From DATJKD01 sp963834855 (GTDB taxonomy: Bacteria; Pseudomonadota; Gammaproteobacteria; Steroidobacterales; Steroidobacteraceae), in the NCBI GenBank assembly GCA_963834855.1, contig CAWIDH010000018.1, positions 1-64,000 of the forward strand: DNA of 64,000 bases. The letters are read 5' to 3'. Of this stretch, positions 56,874-64,000 are shown piece by piece (position 1 is the stretch's first letter; each line of letters begins with the position of its first letter). The translations under genes were made by a program, and so were the position numbers. Below the pieces are notes generated by a model. The model was not told the origin of the DNA. It saw only the letters and a program-made list of their open reading frames with translations, and did no database searches.

Positions 56874-57659
56874 ATGGCTGACGGATTCGGATTCGACGGC
56901 AAGGTCGTGCTCGTGACCGGTGCGGCACGCGGCATCGGCGCGGCGATCACCCGCGTGTTCGCCGCGGCGGGCGCCACCGTCGTCGCGACCGACGTGCTCG
57001 AGTCGGAGCTGGCGGCGACGGTCAAGGACGTGGGGCAGAAGGCGCGCGCCCGTCGCCTCGACGTGACGGATGCGACGGCCTGGAGCAAGGTGGTGGAGGA
57101 GATTACTGCACAGCACGGCCGGCTCGACGTGCTGGTCAACAATGCGGGCATCCTCGCCTTTGGCGATCTGCAGTCGACCACGGCCGACCAGTTCCGGCGG
57201 CTCTTCGAGGTCAACGTCGTCGGCGTGTTCCTCGGGATGCAGGCCGTGTTCCCTGTGATGAAGGCGGCGGGCCGCGGCGCGATCGTCAACATGTCCTCCT
57301 CGTCAGGCCTCATGGGCAACAACGCGGTCGGCGCCTATGGCGCGACCAAGTGGGCGGTGCGCGGCCTCACGCGCAGCGCCGCGCTCGAGTACGGGCCCCA
57401 CGGGGTGCGCGTCAACGGCGTGCACCCCTACGGCATCGACACCTGGATGTCGAACCCGCAGGGCGCGCCGCGCGAGAGCCTGAATCCCGGTTATCGCAAC
57501 GTCCCGCTGCAGCGCATGGGCGATCCGTCCGAGGTCGCGAATGCCGTGCTCTATCTCGCCTCGGACGCGGCGTCGTACACCTCGGGCGCCGAGCTCGCGG
57601 TCGACGGCGCCACCTGCGCGGGCCAGTACTTCTACGGGTTGCCCGGGGCGCCGTACTGA
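56874..57659 (+). CDS. SDR family oxidoreductase, hydroxysteroid-dehydrogenase-like
   Basis: Intact, 261 residues. TGAARGIGAAITRVFAAAGATVVATD, NNAGILAFGD, Ser in IVNMSSSSGLMGNNAVGAYGATK with Tyr and Lys, VHPYGIDTWM, and TSGAELAVDGATCAGQYFYGLP. ATG 56874 has CACGGAGA upstream. It resembles the 3alpha/20beta-hydroxysteroid dehydrogenase group in layout. With hsaD and hsaE upstream it probably oxidises a steroid hydroxyl, but sequence alone does not fix the position. Confidence 0.87.
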   Translation: MADGFGFDGKVVLVTGAARGIGAAITRVFAAAGATVVATDVLESELAATVKDVGQKARARRLDVTDATAWSKVVEEITAQHGRLDVLVNNAGILAFGDLQSTTADQFRRLFEVNVVGVFLGMQAVFPVMKAAGRGAIVNMSSSSGLMGNNAVGAYGATKWAVRGLTRSAALEYGPHGVRVNGVHPYGIDTWMSNPQGAPRESLNPGYRNVPLQRMGDPSEVANAVLYLASDAASYTSGAELAVDGATCAGQYFYGLPGAPY

Positions 57660-57664
57660 CCGCG

Positions 57665-58834
57665 ATGCTGTTGCTGAAGAACGCCGAGGTCTACGCGCCC
57701 GCGCCACTCGGCCGACACTGCCTGCTCGTCGGTGGCGGAAAAATACTCTGGATGGGCGCGGAGACACCGGATCTGCCGGCCGCGATGCGCGCCGCAGTGG
57801 AGACCCTCGACCTCGAGGGCCGGCGCCTGATTCCCGGTCTCATCGACGGTCACGTGCACGTCTGCGGCGGGGGTGGCGAGGCGGGGTTTCGCACCCGCGT
57901 GCCGCCGCCCGGGCTTTCGCGTTACACGGGCGCCGGTGTCACGACCGTGGTCGGCCTGCTCGGTACGGACGACGTCGCGCGCGGGCCGCGCGAGCTGCTC
58001 GCGAACGTACATGCGCTTCGCGAGGAGGGGCTCAATGCCTGGGCGCTCGCCGGGGGCTATCACCTGCCGCCCGCGACGCTGACCGGCAGCCTGCGCGGCG
58101 ACCTCGTCTTCCTCGAGCCGCTGATCGGCGTCGGCGAAGTCGCGATCAGCGATCACCGTTCGAGCCAGCCGACGCTCGACGAGCTGCTCAGGGTGGCCGC
58201 CGACGCGCACGTCGCGGGACTCATGACCGGCCGCGCCGGAATCCTGCACCTGCATCTGGGCGACGGCGAGCGCGGGCTCGAGCTGGTTCGCCGCGCGCTC
58301 GATGCGAGCGAGCTGCCGGCGCGCGTGTTCAATCCCACGCACGTCAACCGACGGCGCGCGCTTTTCGACGAGGCGGTGGCGCTCACGCGGCGCGGCTGCG
58401 TGGTGGACGTAACCGCCTTTCCGGTCGGCGCGGACGAGGACGCGTATTCCGCGGCCGACGCCGTCGAGCGTTTTCTCGCGAGTGGCGCGCCGTCCACGCA
58501 CGTCACCGTGAGCTCGGATGCCGGCGGTTGCCTGCCGTGCTTCGACGCCGACGGCCGGGTGTCGCACATGGACGTCGGGTCCTCGGGCGCGCTGCTCGTG
58601 ACGCTCCGCGAGCTGCTCGCACGCGGCCTCCCCCTCGAGACCGCGCTTCCGCCCTTCACATCGAACCCTGCGCGGCTGTTGCGGCTCGCCGGCAAAGGCA
58701 CGGTCGCGACGGGCGCGGACGCCGACCTCGTGGCGCTCGACTCCGCCGGCGCGCCGCACACGGTCATGGTGCGGGGCGAGGTTCACCTGTCGGACGGCGC
58801 GATCGTCCGGCGCGGGGCCTTCGAGGGCCGATAG
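57665..58834 (+). CDS. iadA: Isoaspartyl dipeptidase (beta-aspartyl peptidase, M38)
   Basis: Intact, 389 residues. Amidohydrolase metal motif LIDGHVHVCGGGGEAGFRTRVPP, further ligands in LHLHLGDGERG (HxH) and NPTHVNR, catalytic Asp in VSSDAGGCLP, and a C-terminal GADADLVALDSAG metal-dependent hydrolase end. It cleaves beta-aspartyl dipeptides during protein turnover. Begins 5 bp after the SDR stop, so it may be co-transcribed, though functionally separate from steroid use. Confidence 0.92.
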   Translation: MLLLKNAEVYAPAPLGRHCLLVGGGKILWMGAETPDLPAAMRAAVETLDLEGRRLIPGLIDGHVHVCGGGGEAGFRTRVPPPGLSRYTGAGVTTVVGLLGTDDVARGPRELLANVHALREEGLNAWALAGGYHLPPATLTGSLRGDLVFLEPLIGVGEVAISDHRSSQPTLDELLRVAADAHVAGLMTGRAGILHLHLGDGERGLELVRRALDASELPARVFNPTHVNRRRALFDEAVALTRRGCVVDVTAFPVGADEDAYSAADAVERFLASGAPSTHVTVSSDAGGCLPCFDADGRVSHMDVGSSGALLVTLRELLARGLPLETALPPFTSNPARLLRLAGKGTVATGADADLVALDSAGAPHTVMVRGEVHLSDGAIVRRGAFEGR

Positions 58835-58866
58835 TCAGCGCCCCGGACCTCTGTTACAGTTTTTCC

Positions 58867-59115
58867 ATGAGTCAGCTGCTGGTCACCTTCCTCCTGATCG
58901 GCCTTGCCCTGCTGTGGGTCATGGCCTGGCGTTACCAGCGGAGATTCGCGGTCGGCACCGTCGTGGGCGCTGTTGGCGGCCTGCTCGTGGCCTGGCTCGC
59001 CCGACCCATCGAGCTCGATCACATCCCGCTCTGGCTGCCGCCGCTGCCGTTCGCGCTGGTCGCGGTCACGCTTTTCTGTTTCGGCATCCTCGCCTGGTTC
59101 TGGGGCGAGGACTAG
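58867..59115 (+). CDS. Small three-helix membrane protein
   Basis: 82 residues. Three hydrophobic segments: LLVTFLLIGLALLWVMAW, VGTVVGAVGGLLVAWLA and LPFALVAVTLFCFGILAWFW, with a short Arg-rich loop (RYQRRF). Conserved small membrane proteins of unknown function often sit near respiratory operons; it precedes the oxidase genes. Not identified further. Confidence 0.6.
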   Translation: MSQLLVTFLLIGLALLWVMAWRYQRRFAVGTVVGAVGGLLVAWLARPIELDHIPLWLPPLPFALVAVTLFCFGILAWFWGED

Positions 59116-59212
59116 CCGCGGCCCCGGGTTCCATGACAGACTCGGGCGATAACAAGGCGCAAGCCTCGGCTGCAAGCGCCGGCGATTAGCGGATGTCTGC
59201 GGGGGACGTAGC

Positions 59213-59794
59213 ATGAAGTGCCTTTACTACCTGGCGCCGACCCTTAAGAGCACCCACGATATTTCCGACGACCTGCACGAAGTCGGAGTCAACGATTATT
59301 TCCTGCACGTCGTTTCCCGGGACGAGTCGGGGCTCAAGCAGCAGCACATCCATTCGAGCAACTACCTCGAGACGCTGGATCTCATCCGTGACGGGTTGAT
59401 CGGCGCGGTCGTCGGCTTCCTGGCCGGCCTGCTTGGCGTCTGGGCCCTGCAGCGGTTCGCGCCCTTCGGGCCGAACGTCCATGTTCCGAGTTTCGTCTAC
59501 TACGCCATCGTCGCCGTGGCCACGCTCTTCGGCGCCTGGGAGGGCGGGTTGATCGGCGTCGCGAGCGAGAACAAGAAGCTCGCGCGCTTCCATGACGACC
59601 TCGAGGCCGGCAAGTACCTGATCCTCATATACGCGCTCAAAGCGAAGGAAGACACGATCCAGGCGATGATGCGCGAGCGGCACCCCGAGGCCGAGCTCGT
59701 GGCGGTGGACAGCCACTACATCAACCCGTTCAGCAGCGTGAAGCGCGGCGCGGACAGCGACCGCCCCGGACCCCGCGCCCAGCAGAAGGTGTAA
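59213..59794 (+). CDS. Conserved hypothetical membrane protein upstream of cytochrome oxidase
   Basis: Intact, 193 residues. It opens with a soluble ferredoxin-like strand (KCLYYLAPTLKSTHDISDDLHEVGVNDYFLHVVS), then two membrane helices (IGAVVGFLAGLLGVWALQRF; YYAIVAVATLFGAWEGGLIGVAS) with glycine-rich packing, then a soluble tail (KKLARFHDDLEAGKYLILIYALKAKEDTIQAMM). It ends 3 bp before coxB, suggesting an oxidase operon gene or assembly factor. The alternation of a DUF1269-like soluble fold around GxxG helices is an impression only; function unknown. Confidence 0.7.
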   Translation: MKCLYYLAPTLKSTHDISDDLHEVGVNDYFLHVVSRDESGLKQQHIHSSNYLETLDLIRDGLIGAVVGFLAGLLGVWALQRFAPFGPNVHVPSFVYYAIVAVATLFGAWEGGLIGVASENKKLARFHDDLEAGKYLILIYALKAKEDTIQAMMRERHPEAELVAVDSHYINPFSSVKRGADSDRPGPRAQQKV

Positions 59795-59797
59795 CGA

Positions 59798-61222
59798 ATG
59801 GCGCTCGCGATCGCGTTGATACTGCTCGTCATCGGCACCGTCGTCTTCCACGTCGCGAGTCCCTGGTGGTTTACGCCCATCGCCTCCAACTGGGGGATGA
59901 TGGACGACACGGTGGTCCTCACCTTCTGGGTCACCGGCGCGGTGTTCGTCGCCGTGAACCTCTTCATGGCCTGGTGCGTCGTTCGCTATCGTCACCGCAA
60001 GGGGGGCGAGCAGCGAGCGGAGTACGAGCCGGAGAACCGCAAGCTCGAATGGTGGCTCACGATCCTGACGTCGGTGGGTGTCGCGGCGATGCTCGCGCCC
60101 GGTCTCTTCGTCTGGGCGAAGTTCGTCACCGTGCCGAAGGAGGCGGTGGAGGTCGAGGCGCTCGGCCAGCAGTGGACCTGGACCTATCGCCTGCCGGGCG
60201 AGGACGGCGTGCTCGGCGCGACCGACTCGGCGTTCGTGACGCTCTCGAACCCGTTCGGCATCGACGTCGCGGACGACAAGGGGCGCGACGACGTCCTGGT
60301 GGACAACCCCGAGCTGCACCTCCCGGTCGACCAGCCGGTCAAGGTGCTGCTGCGCTCGAAGGACGTGCTGCACAACTTCACCGTGGCTGAGTTCCGCGTG
60401 AAGATGGACCTGGTCCCCGGGATGGTCACCTTCATGTGGCTCACCCCGACGCGCACCGGCGCTTTCGACGTGCTCTGCCAGGAGCTCTGCGGCGTCGGGC
60501 ACTTCGCGATGCGCGGCCGCGTCGTCGTCGATTCGGCACAGGACTACGCGGCCTGGCTCGCCAAGCAGCCGACGTTCGCGCCAGCTCGCGGCGCGCCCGG
60601 CGCCGGACGCCGTGGCCGGCCAGGCGACGTTCGCGACGTGCACCGCCTGCCACGGCGCAAAAGGCGAGGGCAACGAGACGCTGAGCGCGCCCAAGCTTGC
60701 AGGGCAGCACGGCTGGTACCTCGCGCACCAGCTCAGGAATTTCCGCCACGGCATCCGCGGCGGTGCGCCCGGGGAGACGGTGGCCGCCCAGATGGTGCCG
60801 TTCGCCCAGATGCTCGACGACGCAGGCCGTCGACAACGTCGTCGCCTACATCGGGACCTTGCCCAACGAGCCGCCGCGCGCGACGCTCTCGGGCGACGCC
60901 GAGCGCGGCCGGGGACTCTATCGTGACCTGCGCCAACTGTCACGGCACGAACGGGCAGGGCGTGTGGTCCACGCGGGCGCCGGGGCTCGCCAACCAGAGC
61001 GACTGGTACCTGCTGCGGCAGATGCAGAATTTCAGGAACGGCGTGCGCGGACGTCACGCCCAGGATTTCTACGGCGCGCAGATGGCACGGATCGGCCAGG
61101 CGATGGGCGACGACCAGACTACGATGGACATCGTGGCGTACATCGGCACGCTGCGAGGCGCGCCCGAGCGCGTCGCGAGCGCGCCGGAAGCGGCCGGCGC
61201 GCCGGCACACACGGAGCACTGA
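59798..61222 (+). CDS. coxB: Cytochrome c oxidase subunit II with two C-terminal cytochrome c domains, frameshifted
   Basis: Two N-terminal helices, then the CuA domain with LRSKDVLHNFTV and the CuA ligands in DVLCQELCGVGHFAM (Cys, Glu, Cys, His, Met). After a frameshift near 60594 a first c-type heme motif CTACH appears in ATFATCTACHGAKGEG; after shifts near 60822 and 60910 a second, CANCH in IVTCANCHGTNGQG. Final piece IVAYIGTLRGAPERVASAP. About 475 residues. The extra heme domains make it a caa3-like (c,c-aa3) subunit II that can hold two hemes. Confidence 0.92.
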   Translation: MALAIALILLVIGTVVFHVASPWWFTPIASNWGMMDDTVVLTFWVTGAVFVAVNLFMAWCVVRYRHRKGGEQRAEYEPENRKLEWWLTILTSVGVAAMLAPGLFVWAKFVTVPKEAVEVEALGQQWTWTYRLPGEDGVLGATDSAFVTLSNPFGIDVADDKGRDDVLVDNPELHLPVDQPVKVLLRSKDVLHNFTVAEFRVKMDLVPGMVTFMWLTPTRTGAFDVLCQELCGVGHFAMRGRVVVDSAQDYAAWLAKQPTFAPARGAPGAGRRGRPGDVRDVHRLPRRKRRGQRDAERAQACRAARLVPRAPAQEFPPRHPRRCARGDGGRPDGAVRPDARRRRPSTTSSPTSGPCPTSRRARRSRATPSAAGDSIVTCANCHGTNGQGVWSTRAPGLANQSDWYLLRQMQNFRNGVRGRHAQDFYGAQMARIGQAMGDDQTTMDIVAYIGTLRGAPERVASAPEAAGAPAHTEH

Positions 61223-61262
61223 CCTTGCGCGACGGCGACGCAGCGGTGCGGAGGGTTTTCTG

Positions 61263-63089
61263 ATGGCATACGTCGCAATCGCGGACCAGCACGCACACCT
61301 GCACGATCCGCAGACCTTCGTCACGAAGTACATCTGGAGCCAGGACCACAAGGTCATCGCGGTCCAGTACGCGATCACCGCGATCGGGATCGGGCTCGTG
61401 GCGCTCGCGCTGTCGGTGATGATGCGGATGCAGCTCGGCTTCCCCGATACCTTCCGCTTCATCAGCCCCGACAACTATTACCAGTTCGTCACCATGCACG
61501 GGATGATCATGGTGATCTACCTGCTCACGGCGCTGTTCCTGGGCGGGTTCGGCAATCTGCTGATCCCGCTCCAGTGCGGTGCGCGGGACATGGTTTTCCC
61601 GTACATGAACATGCTCTCGTACTGGGTCTACCTGCTGGCCGTGCTCGTGCTGGTCGCGAGCTTCTTCGTGCCTGGCGGCCCCACCGGCGCGGGCTGGACG
61701 CTCTATCCGCCGCAGGCGATCTCGCGCGGCACTGCGGGCGCCAACTGGGGCATCACGCTGATGCTCGTGTCGCTCGGTATCTTCATCGTCGCCTTCACGA
61801 TGGGCGGTCTCAACTACGTCACGACCGTGCTGCAGGCCCGCTGCCGCGGGATGACGATGATGCGGATGCCGCTCTCGGTGTGGGGCATCTTCATGGCGAC
61901 GATCCTGGGCCTGCTCGCCTTCCCGGCGTTGCTCGTCAGCGCCGTGATGATGACGCTCGACCTGCAGATCGGCACCAGCTTCTTCATGCCGGCCATCGTG
62001 TCGATGGGCGAGCAGACGCAGCACGCGGGCGGCAGCCCGCTCCTCTTCCAGCACCTGTTCTGGTTCTTCGGGCACCCCGAGGTGTACATCGTCGCGCTGC
62101 CCGCCTTCGGCATCGTCTCCGACCTGATCAGCACGCACGCGCGCCGGCACATCTTCGGCTACCGCATGATGGTGTGGGCGATCCTGGCGATCGGCGCCCT
62201 ATCCTTCGTGGTCTGGGCGCATCACATGTACGTGAGCGGCATGAACCCGTACTTCGGGTTCTTCTTCGCCACCACGACGCTGATCATCGCCGTGCCGACC
62301 GCGATCAAGGTCTACAACTGGGTGTTGACGCTGTGGCGAGGCGACATTCACCTCACCGTGCCGATGCTGTTCGCCATCGGCTTCGTCTTCACGTTCATCA
62401 ACGGCGGGCTGACGGGCCTCTTCCTCGGAAACGTGACGGTCGACGTGCCGCTGTCGGATACGTACTTCGTCGTGGCGCATTTCCACATGGTGATGGGCGT
62501 GTCGCCGATCCTGGTCGTCTTCGGGGCGATCTATCACTGGTATCCGAAGGTCACCGGCCGGATGCTCGATGACACGATGGGCCGCATCCACTTCTGGTGC
62601 ACCTTCCTCGGTACCTATGCGATCTACCTGCCGATGCACTATCTCGGGATCCTGGGTGTGCCGCGACGCTACTACGCGCTCGGCGACACGTACTTCATCC
62701 CCGACTCCGTGCACACGATGAACGCGGCGATCAGCACGGCGGCGTTCTTCGTCGCGGCGGTGCAACTCCTGTTCCTCTTCAACATCATCTGGAGCCTTCG
62801 GAACGGCAAGCCCTCGGGCGGCAACCCGTGGCGTGCGACGACGCTCGAGTGGTTCACGCCCGACACGCCGCCGCGCCACGGCAACTGGGGGCCGGAGCTG
62901 CCAGTCGTGTACCGCTGGGCCTATGAGTACGGCGTGCCGGATCTCAAGGACGACTTCGTGCCCCAGAACCAGCCGCCCGTCGCCGGCCACGACGCGCAGT
63001 TCCACGGCCATGGTTACGGCTACGGACCCGGTCATGGCAAAGGGCACGAGCACGCCCCGGGCCACGACGGAGAGGGTCACGGTCGGTGA
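61263..63089 (+). CDS. coxA: Cytochrome c oxidase subunit I with histidine-rich C-terminus
   Basis: Intact, 608 residues, 12 membrane helices. Heme a and a3/CuB ligands are seen in FVTMHGMIMVIYL, FGHPEVYIVALPAFGIVS, VVWAHHMYVSGM (His-His of CuB) and VVAHFHMVMGVSP. GHPEVY gives the His-Tyr cofactor. The last 35 residues are an unusual tail of Gly, His and Tyr (GHGYGYGPGHGKGHEHAPGHDGEGHGR), possibly metal binding. Co-operonic with coxB (40 bp upstream) and coxC (overlap of 4 bp). Confidence 0.95.
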   Translation: MAYVAIADQHAHLHDPQTFVTKYIWSQDHKVIAVQYAITAIGIGLVALALSVMMRMQLGFPDTFRFISPDNYYQFVTMHGMIMVIYLLTALFLGGFGNLLIPLQCGARDMVFPYMNMLSYWVYLLAVLVLVASFFVPGGPTGAGWTLYPPQAISRGTAGANWGITLMLVSLGIFIVAFTMGGLNYVTTVLQARCRGMTMMRMPLSVWGIFMATILGLLAFPALLVSAVMMTLDLQIGTSFFMPAIVSMGEQTQHAGGSPLLFQHLFWFFGHPEVYIVALPAFGIVSDLISTHARRHIFGYRMMVWAILAIGALSFVVWAHHMYVSGMNPYFGFFFATTTLIIAVPTAIKVYNWVLTLWRGDIHLTVPMLFAIGFVFTFINGGLTGLFLGNVTVDVPLSDTYFVVAHFHMVMGVSPILVVFGAIYHWYPKVTGRMLDDTMGRIHFWCTFLGTYAIYLPMHYLGILGVPRRYYALGDTYFIPDSVHTMNAAISTAAFFVAAVQLLFLFNIIWSLRNGKPSGGNPWRATTLEWFTPDTPPRHGNWGPELPVVYRWAYEYGVPDLKDDFVPQNQPPVAGHDAQFHGHGYGYGPGHGKGHEHAPGHDGEGHGR

Positions 63090-63772
63090 GTCTATCCGTC
63101 GCCCTGGCCGGTCTTCTCGCCGGCGTGGTCGTGTGGTGGCTGGCGGTCCGCCGGCTGACCACGCGGCCGTGGGAAGCGCAGGGCACCGCCGATGGTCGCG
63201 AGTCCGCCGGGACGACGGGCCCGGCGCCCGGACGTATCGGGCTCTGGATCTTCCTCGCGATCCTAACGTCGCTCTTCGCGCTCTTCATCACCGGGTACTG
63301 GATGCGCATGGGCCACGGCATGGCGCACGGGCTCACGCACGACTGGCATCCCGTGATCGAGCCGCGCGTGCTGTGGATCAACACGGCGCTGCTCGCCCTC
63401 GGCAGCGTCGCAATGCAATGGGCGCGCGCTGCCACCAACCGTAACGACGCGCGCCGCGCGCGGCTCGCGTGGCTCCTGGGCGGTGTGTTCGCCGTGGCGT
63501 TCCTCGTCGGCCAGTACCTTGCCTGGCAGCAGCTGCAGGCCGCCGGGTACTACGCGACCGTCAATCCTGCGAACGCGGCCTTCTACCTGCTGACCGGCGT
63601 GCACGCCGTGCACCTGATCGGCGGCCTCGTCGCGTGGACCAGGACCGTCGCGCGAATGGCGCGCGGCGCCGAGCTGGACGACATCCGGCTCGGCGTGGAA
63701 CTGTGCACCGTGTACTGGCATTACCTGCTTCTGGTCTGGCTAGTATTGTTCAGCCTGCTGCTGCTCACCTGA
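63086..63772 (+). CDS. coxC: Cytochrome c oxidase subunit III
   Basis: Intact, 228 residues, GTG start overlapping the coxA stop. Seven membrane helices. The signature C-terminal NPANAAFYLLTGVHAVHLIGGLVAWTRTVARMARG and VELCTVYWHYLLLVWLVLFSLLLLT (His and Trp-rich ends) matches the CoxC/QoxC family. The N-terminal helix is followed by a Gly/Ala-rich cytoplasmic linker (ESAGTTGPAPGR). It acts in the membrane next to subunit I. Confidence 0.9.
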   Translation: MSLSVALAGLLAGVVVWWLAVRRLTTRPWEAQGTADGRESAGTTGPAPGRIGLWIFLAILTSLFALFITGYWMRMGHGMAHGLTHDWHPVIEPRVLWINTALLALGSVAMQWARAATNRNDARRARLAWLLGGVFAVAFLVGQYLAWQQLQAAGYYATVNPANAAFYLLTGVHAVHLIGGLVAWTRTVARMARGAELDDIRLGVELCTVYWHYLLLVWLVLFSLLLLT

Positions 63773-63790
63773 TCGGGGGCCCAAACGCAT

Positions 63791-64000
63791 ATGGCAGTGG
63801 AGACCGCGACGCACATCGTCGATCCGGCCGGGGTCACCCCCGGCCTGCCGGGAGTCGTCACCGACTTCGCATCGGACAAGCAGGCCTTCGTCGTGCCCTG
63901 GGGCAAGGCGATGATGTGGATCTTCCTGCTGTCCGACACCTTCATCTTCACCTGCTTCCTCACCTCGTACATGCACGTGCGCATGTCCTCGACCGTGCCC
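63791..64000 (+). CDS. Second heme-copper oxidase subunit III-like gene, partial at right edge
   Basis: From ATG 63791: MAVETATHIVDPAGVTPGLPG and GKAMMWIFLLSDTFIFTCFLTSYMHVRMSSTVP. A KAMMWIFLLSDTFIF-type opening is the first helix of a subunit III-like protein. It would be a second subunit III-type chain in the operon; the rest lies outside the window. Only 70 residues are visible, so the call is tentative. Confidence 0.6.
   Translation, partial: MAVETATHIVDPAGVTPGLPGVVTDFASDKQAFVVPWGKAMMWIFLLSDTFIFTCFLTSYMHVRMSSTVP

Noticed and set aside
1..64000. CRISPR arrays, tRNA/rRNA genes, insertion-sequence transposases, prophage genes
   Set aside because: No direct-repeat/spacer array, cloverleaf sequence or transposase/integrase motif was recognised; the only repeats are short palindromes.

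Overview
The window is a GC-rich (roughly two-thirds GC), gene-dense bacterial segment. It reads as a steroid-degrading proteobacterium, most likely a gammaproteobacterium: TonB receptor, aa3-type oxidase with c-type heme domains, proteobacterial REP-like repeats, and Lrp, LuxR and Coq4-family proteins. The taxon is inferred from gene content only. Many otherwise well-conserved genes carry one to three single-base frameshifts without loss of conserved residues. This suggests residual indel errors in the assembly, so I annotate whole genes across the shifts and name the breaks.

Region 1 (1-23.7 kb) is an accessory catabolic region: LtrA; an SDR/MFS/esterase set; a three-gene 2-oxoacid (acetoin-type) dehydrogenase; a TonB-dependent receptor; three more SDRs; a second MFS; a LuxR-type regulator; a BaiCD/FadH-like Fe-S flavoenzyme; a Coq4-like protein; a zinc alcohol dehydrogenase; a HAPMO-like Baeyer-Villiger monooxygenase; and several SnoaL/NTF2-fold proteins. 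The substrate is not clear from sequence. A bifunctional ATP sulfurylase/APS kinase follows at 23.9-25.7 kb.

Region 2 (26.3-43.7 kb) and region 4 (51.9-57.7 kb) together hold the lower steroid pathway. They encode HsaA (3-HSA hydroxylase), HsaC (extradiol dioxygenase), HsaD (meta-cleavage product hydrolase), HsaE/F/G (hydratase, aldolase, acylating aldehyde dehydrogenase) for rings A/B, and IpdA/IpdB, IpdC, EchA20, four acyl-CoA dehydrogenases, a FadA6-like thiolase, IpdF and a MaoC hydratase for rings C/D. HsaB, KshA/B, KstD and FadD3 are not in the window. Two overlapping Lrp/AsnC regulators lie beside hsaA. A shared TACGCA-centred motif (best form GATTACGCAAATGC) occurs in the control regions of hsaG, hsaC/quinoprotein, the Lrp pair and hsaA/hsaD, and is the best candidate operator of the regulon.

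Region 3 (43.8-51.9 kb) is unrelated housekeeping or accessory material: a glycosyltransferase and glycogen-debranching-type glucosidase in a stretch with very dense frameshifts, then Ogt, SRPBCC, DUF2799 lipoprotein, CPXCG protein, SnoaL, epimerase and an old yellow enzyme. Region 5 (57.7-64 kb) has an isoaspartyl dipeptidase and a cytochrome c oxidase operon running off the right edge.

At least four families of palindromic repeats are scattered through the window. One lies in frame inside ipdB, one in the N-terminal coding region of a quinoprotein, and one supplies the C-terminus and stop codon of an old yellow enzyme. No tRNA, rRNA, CRISPR array, transposase or prophage gene was seen.
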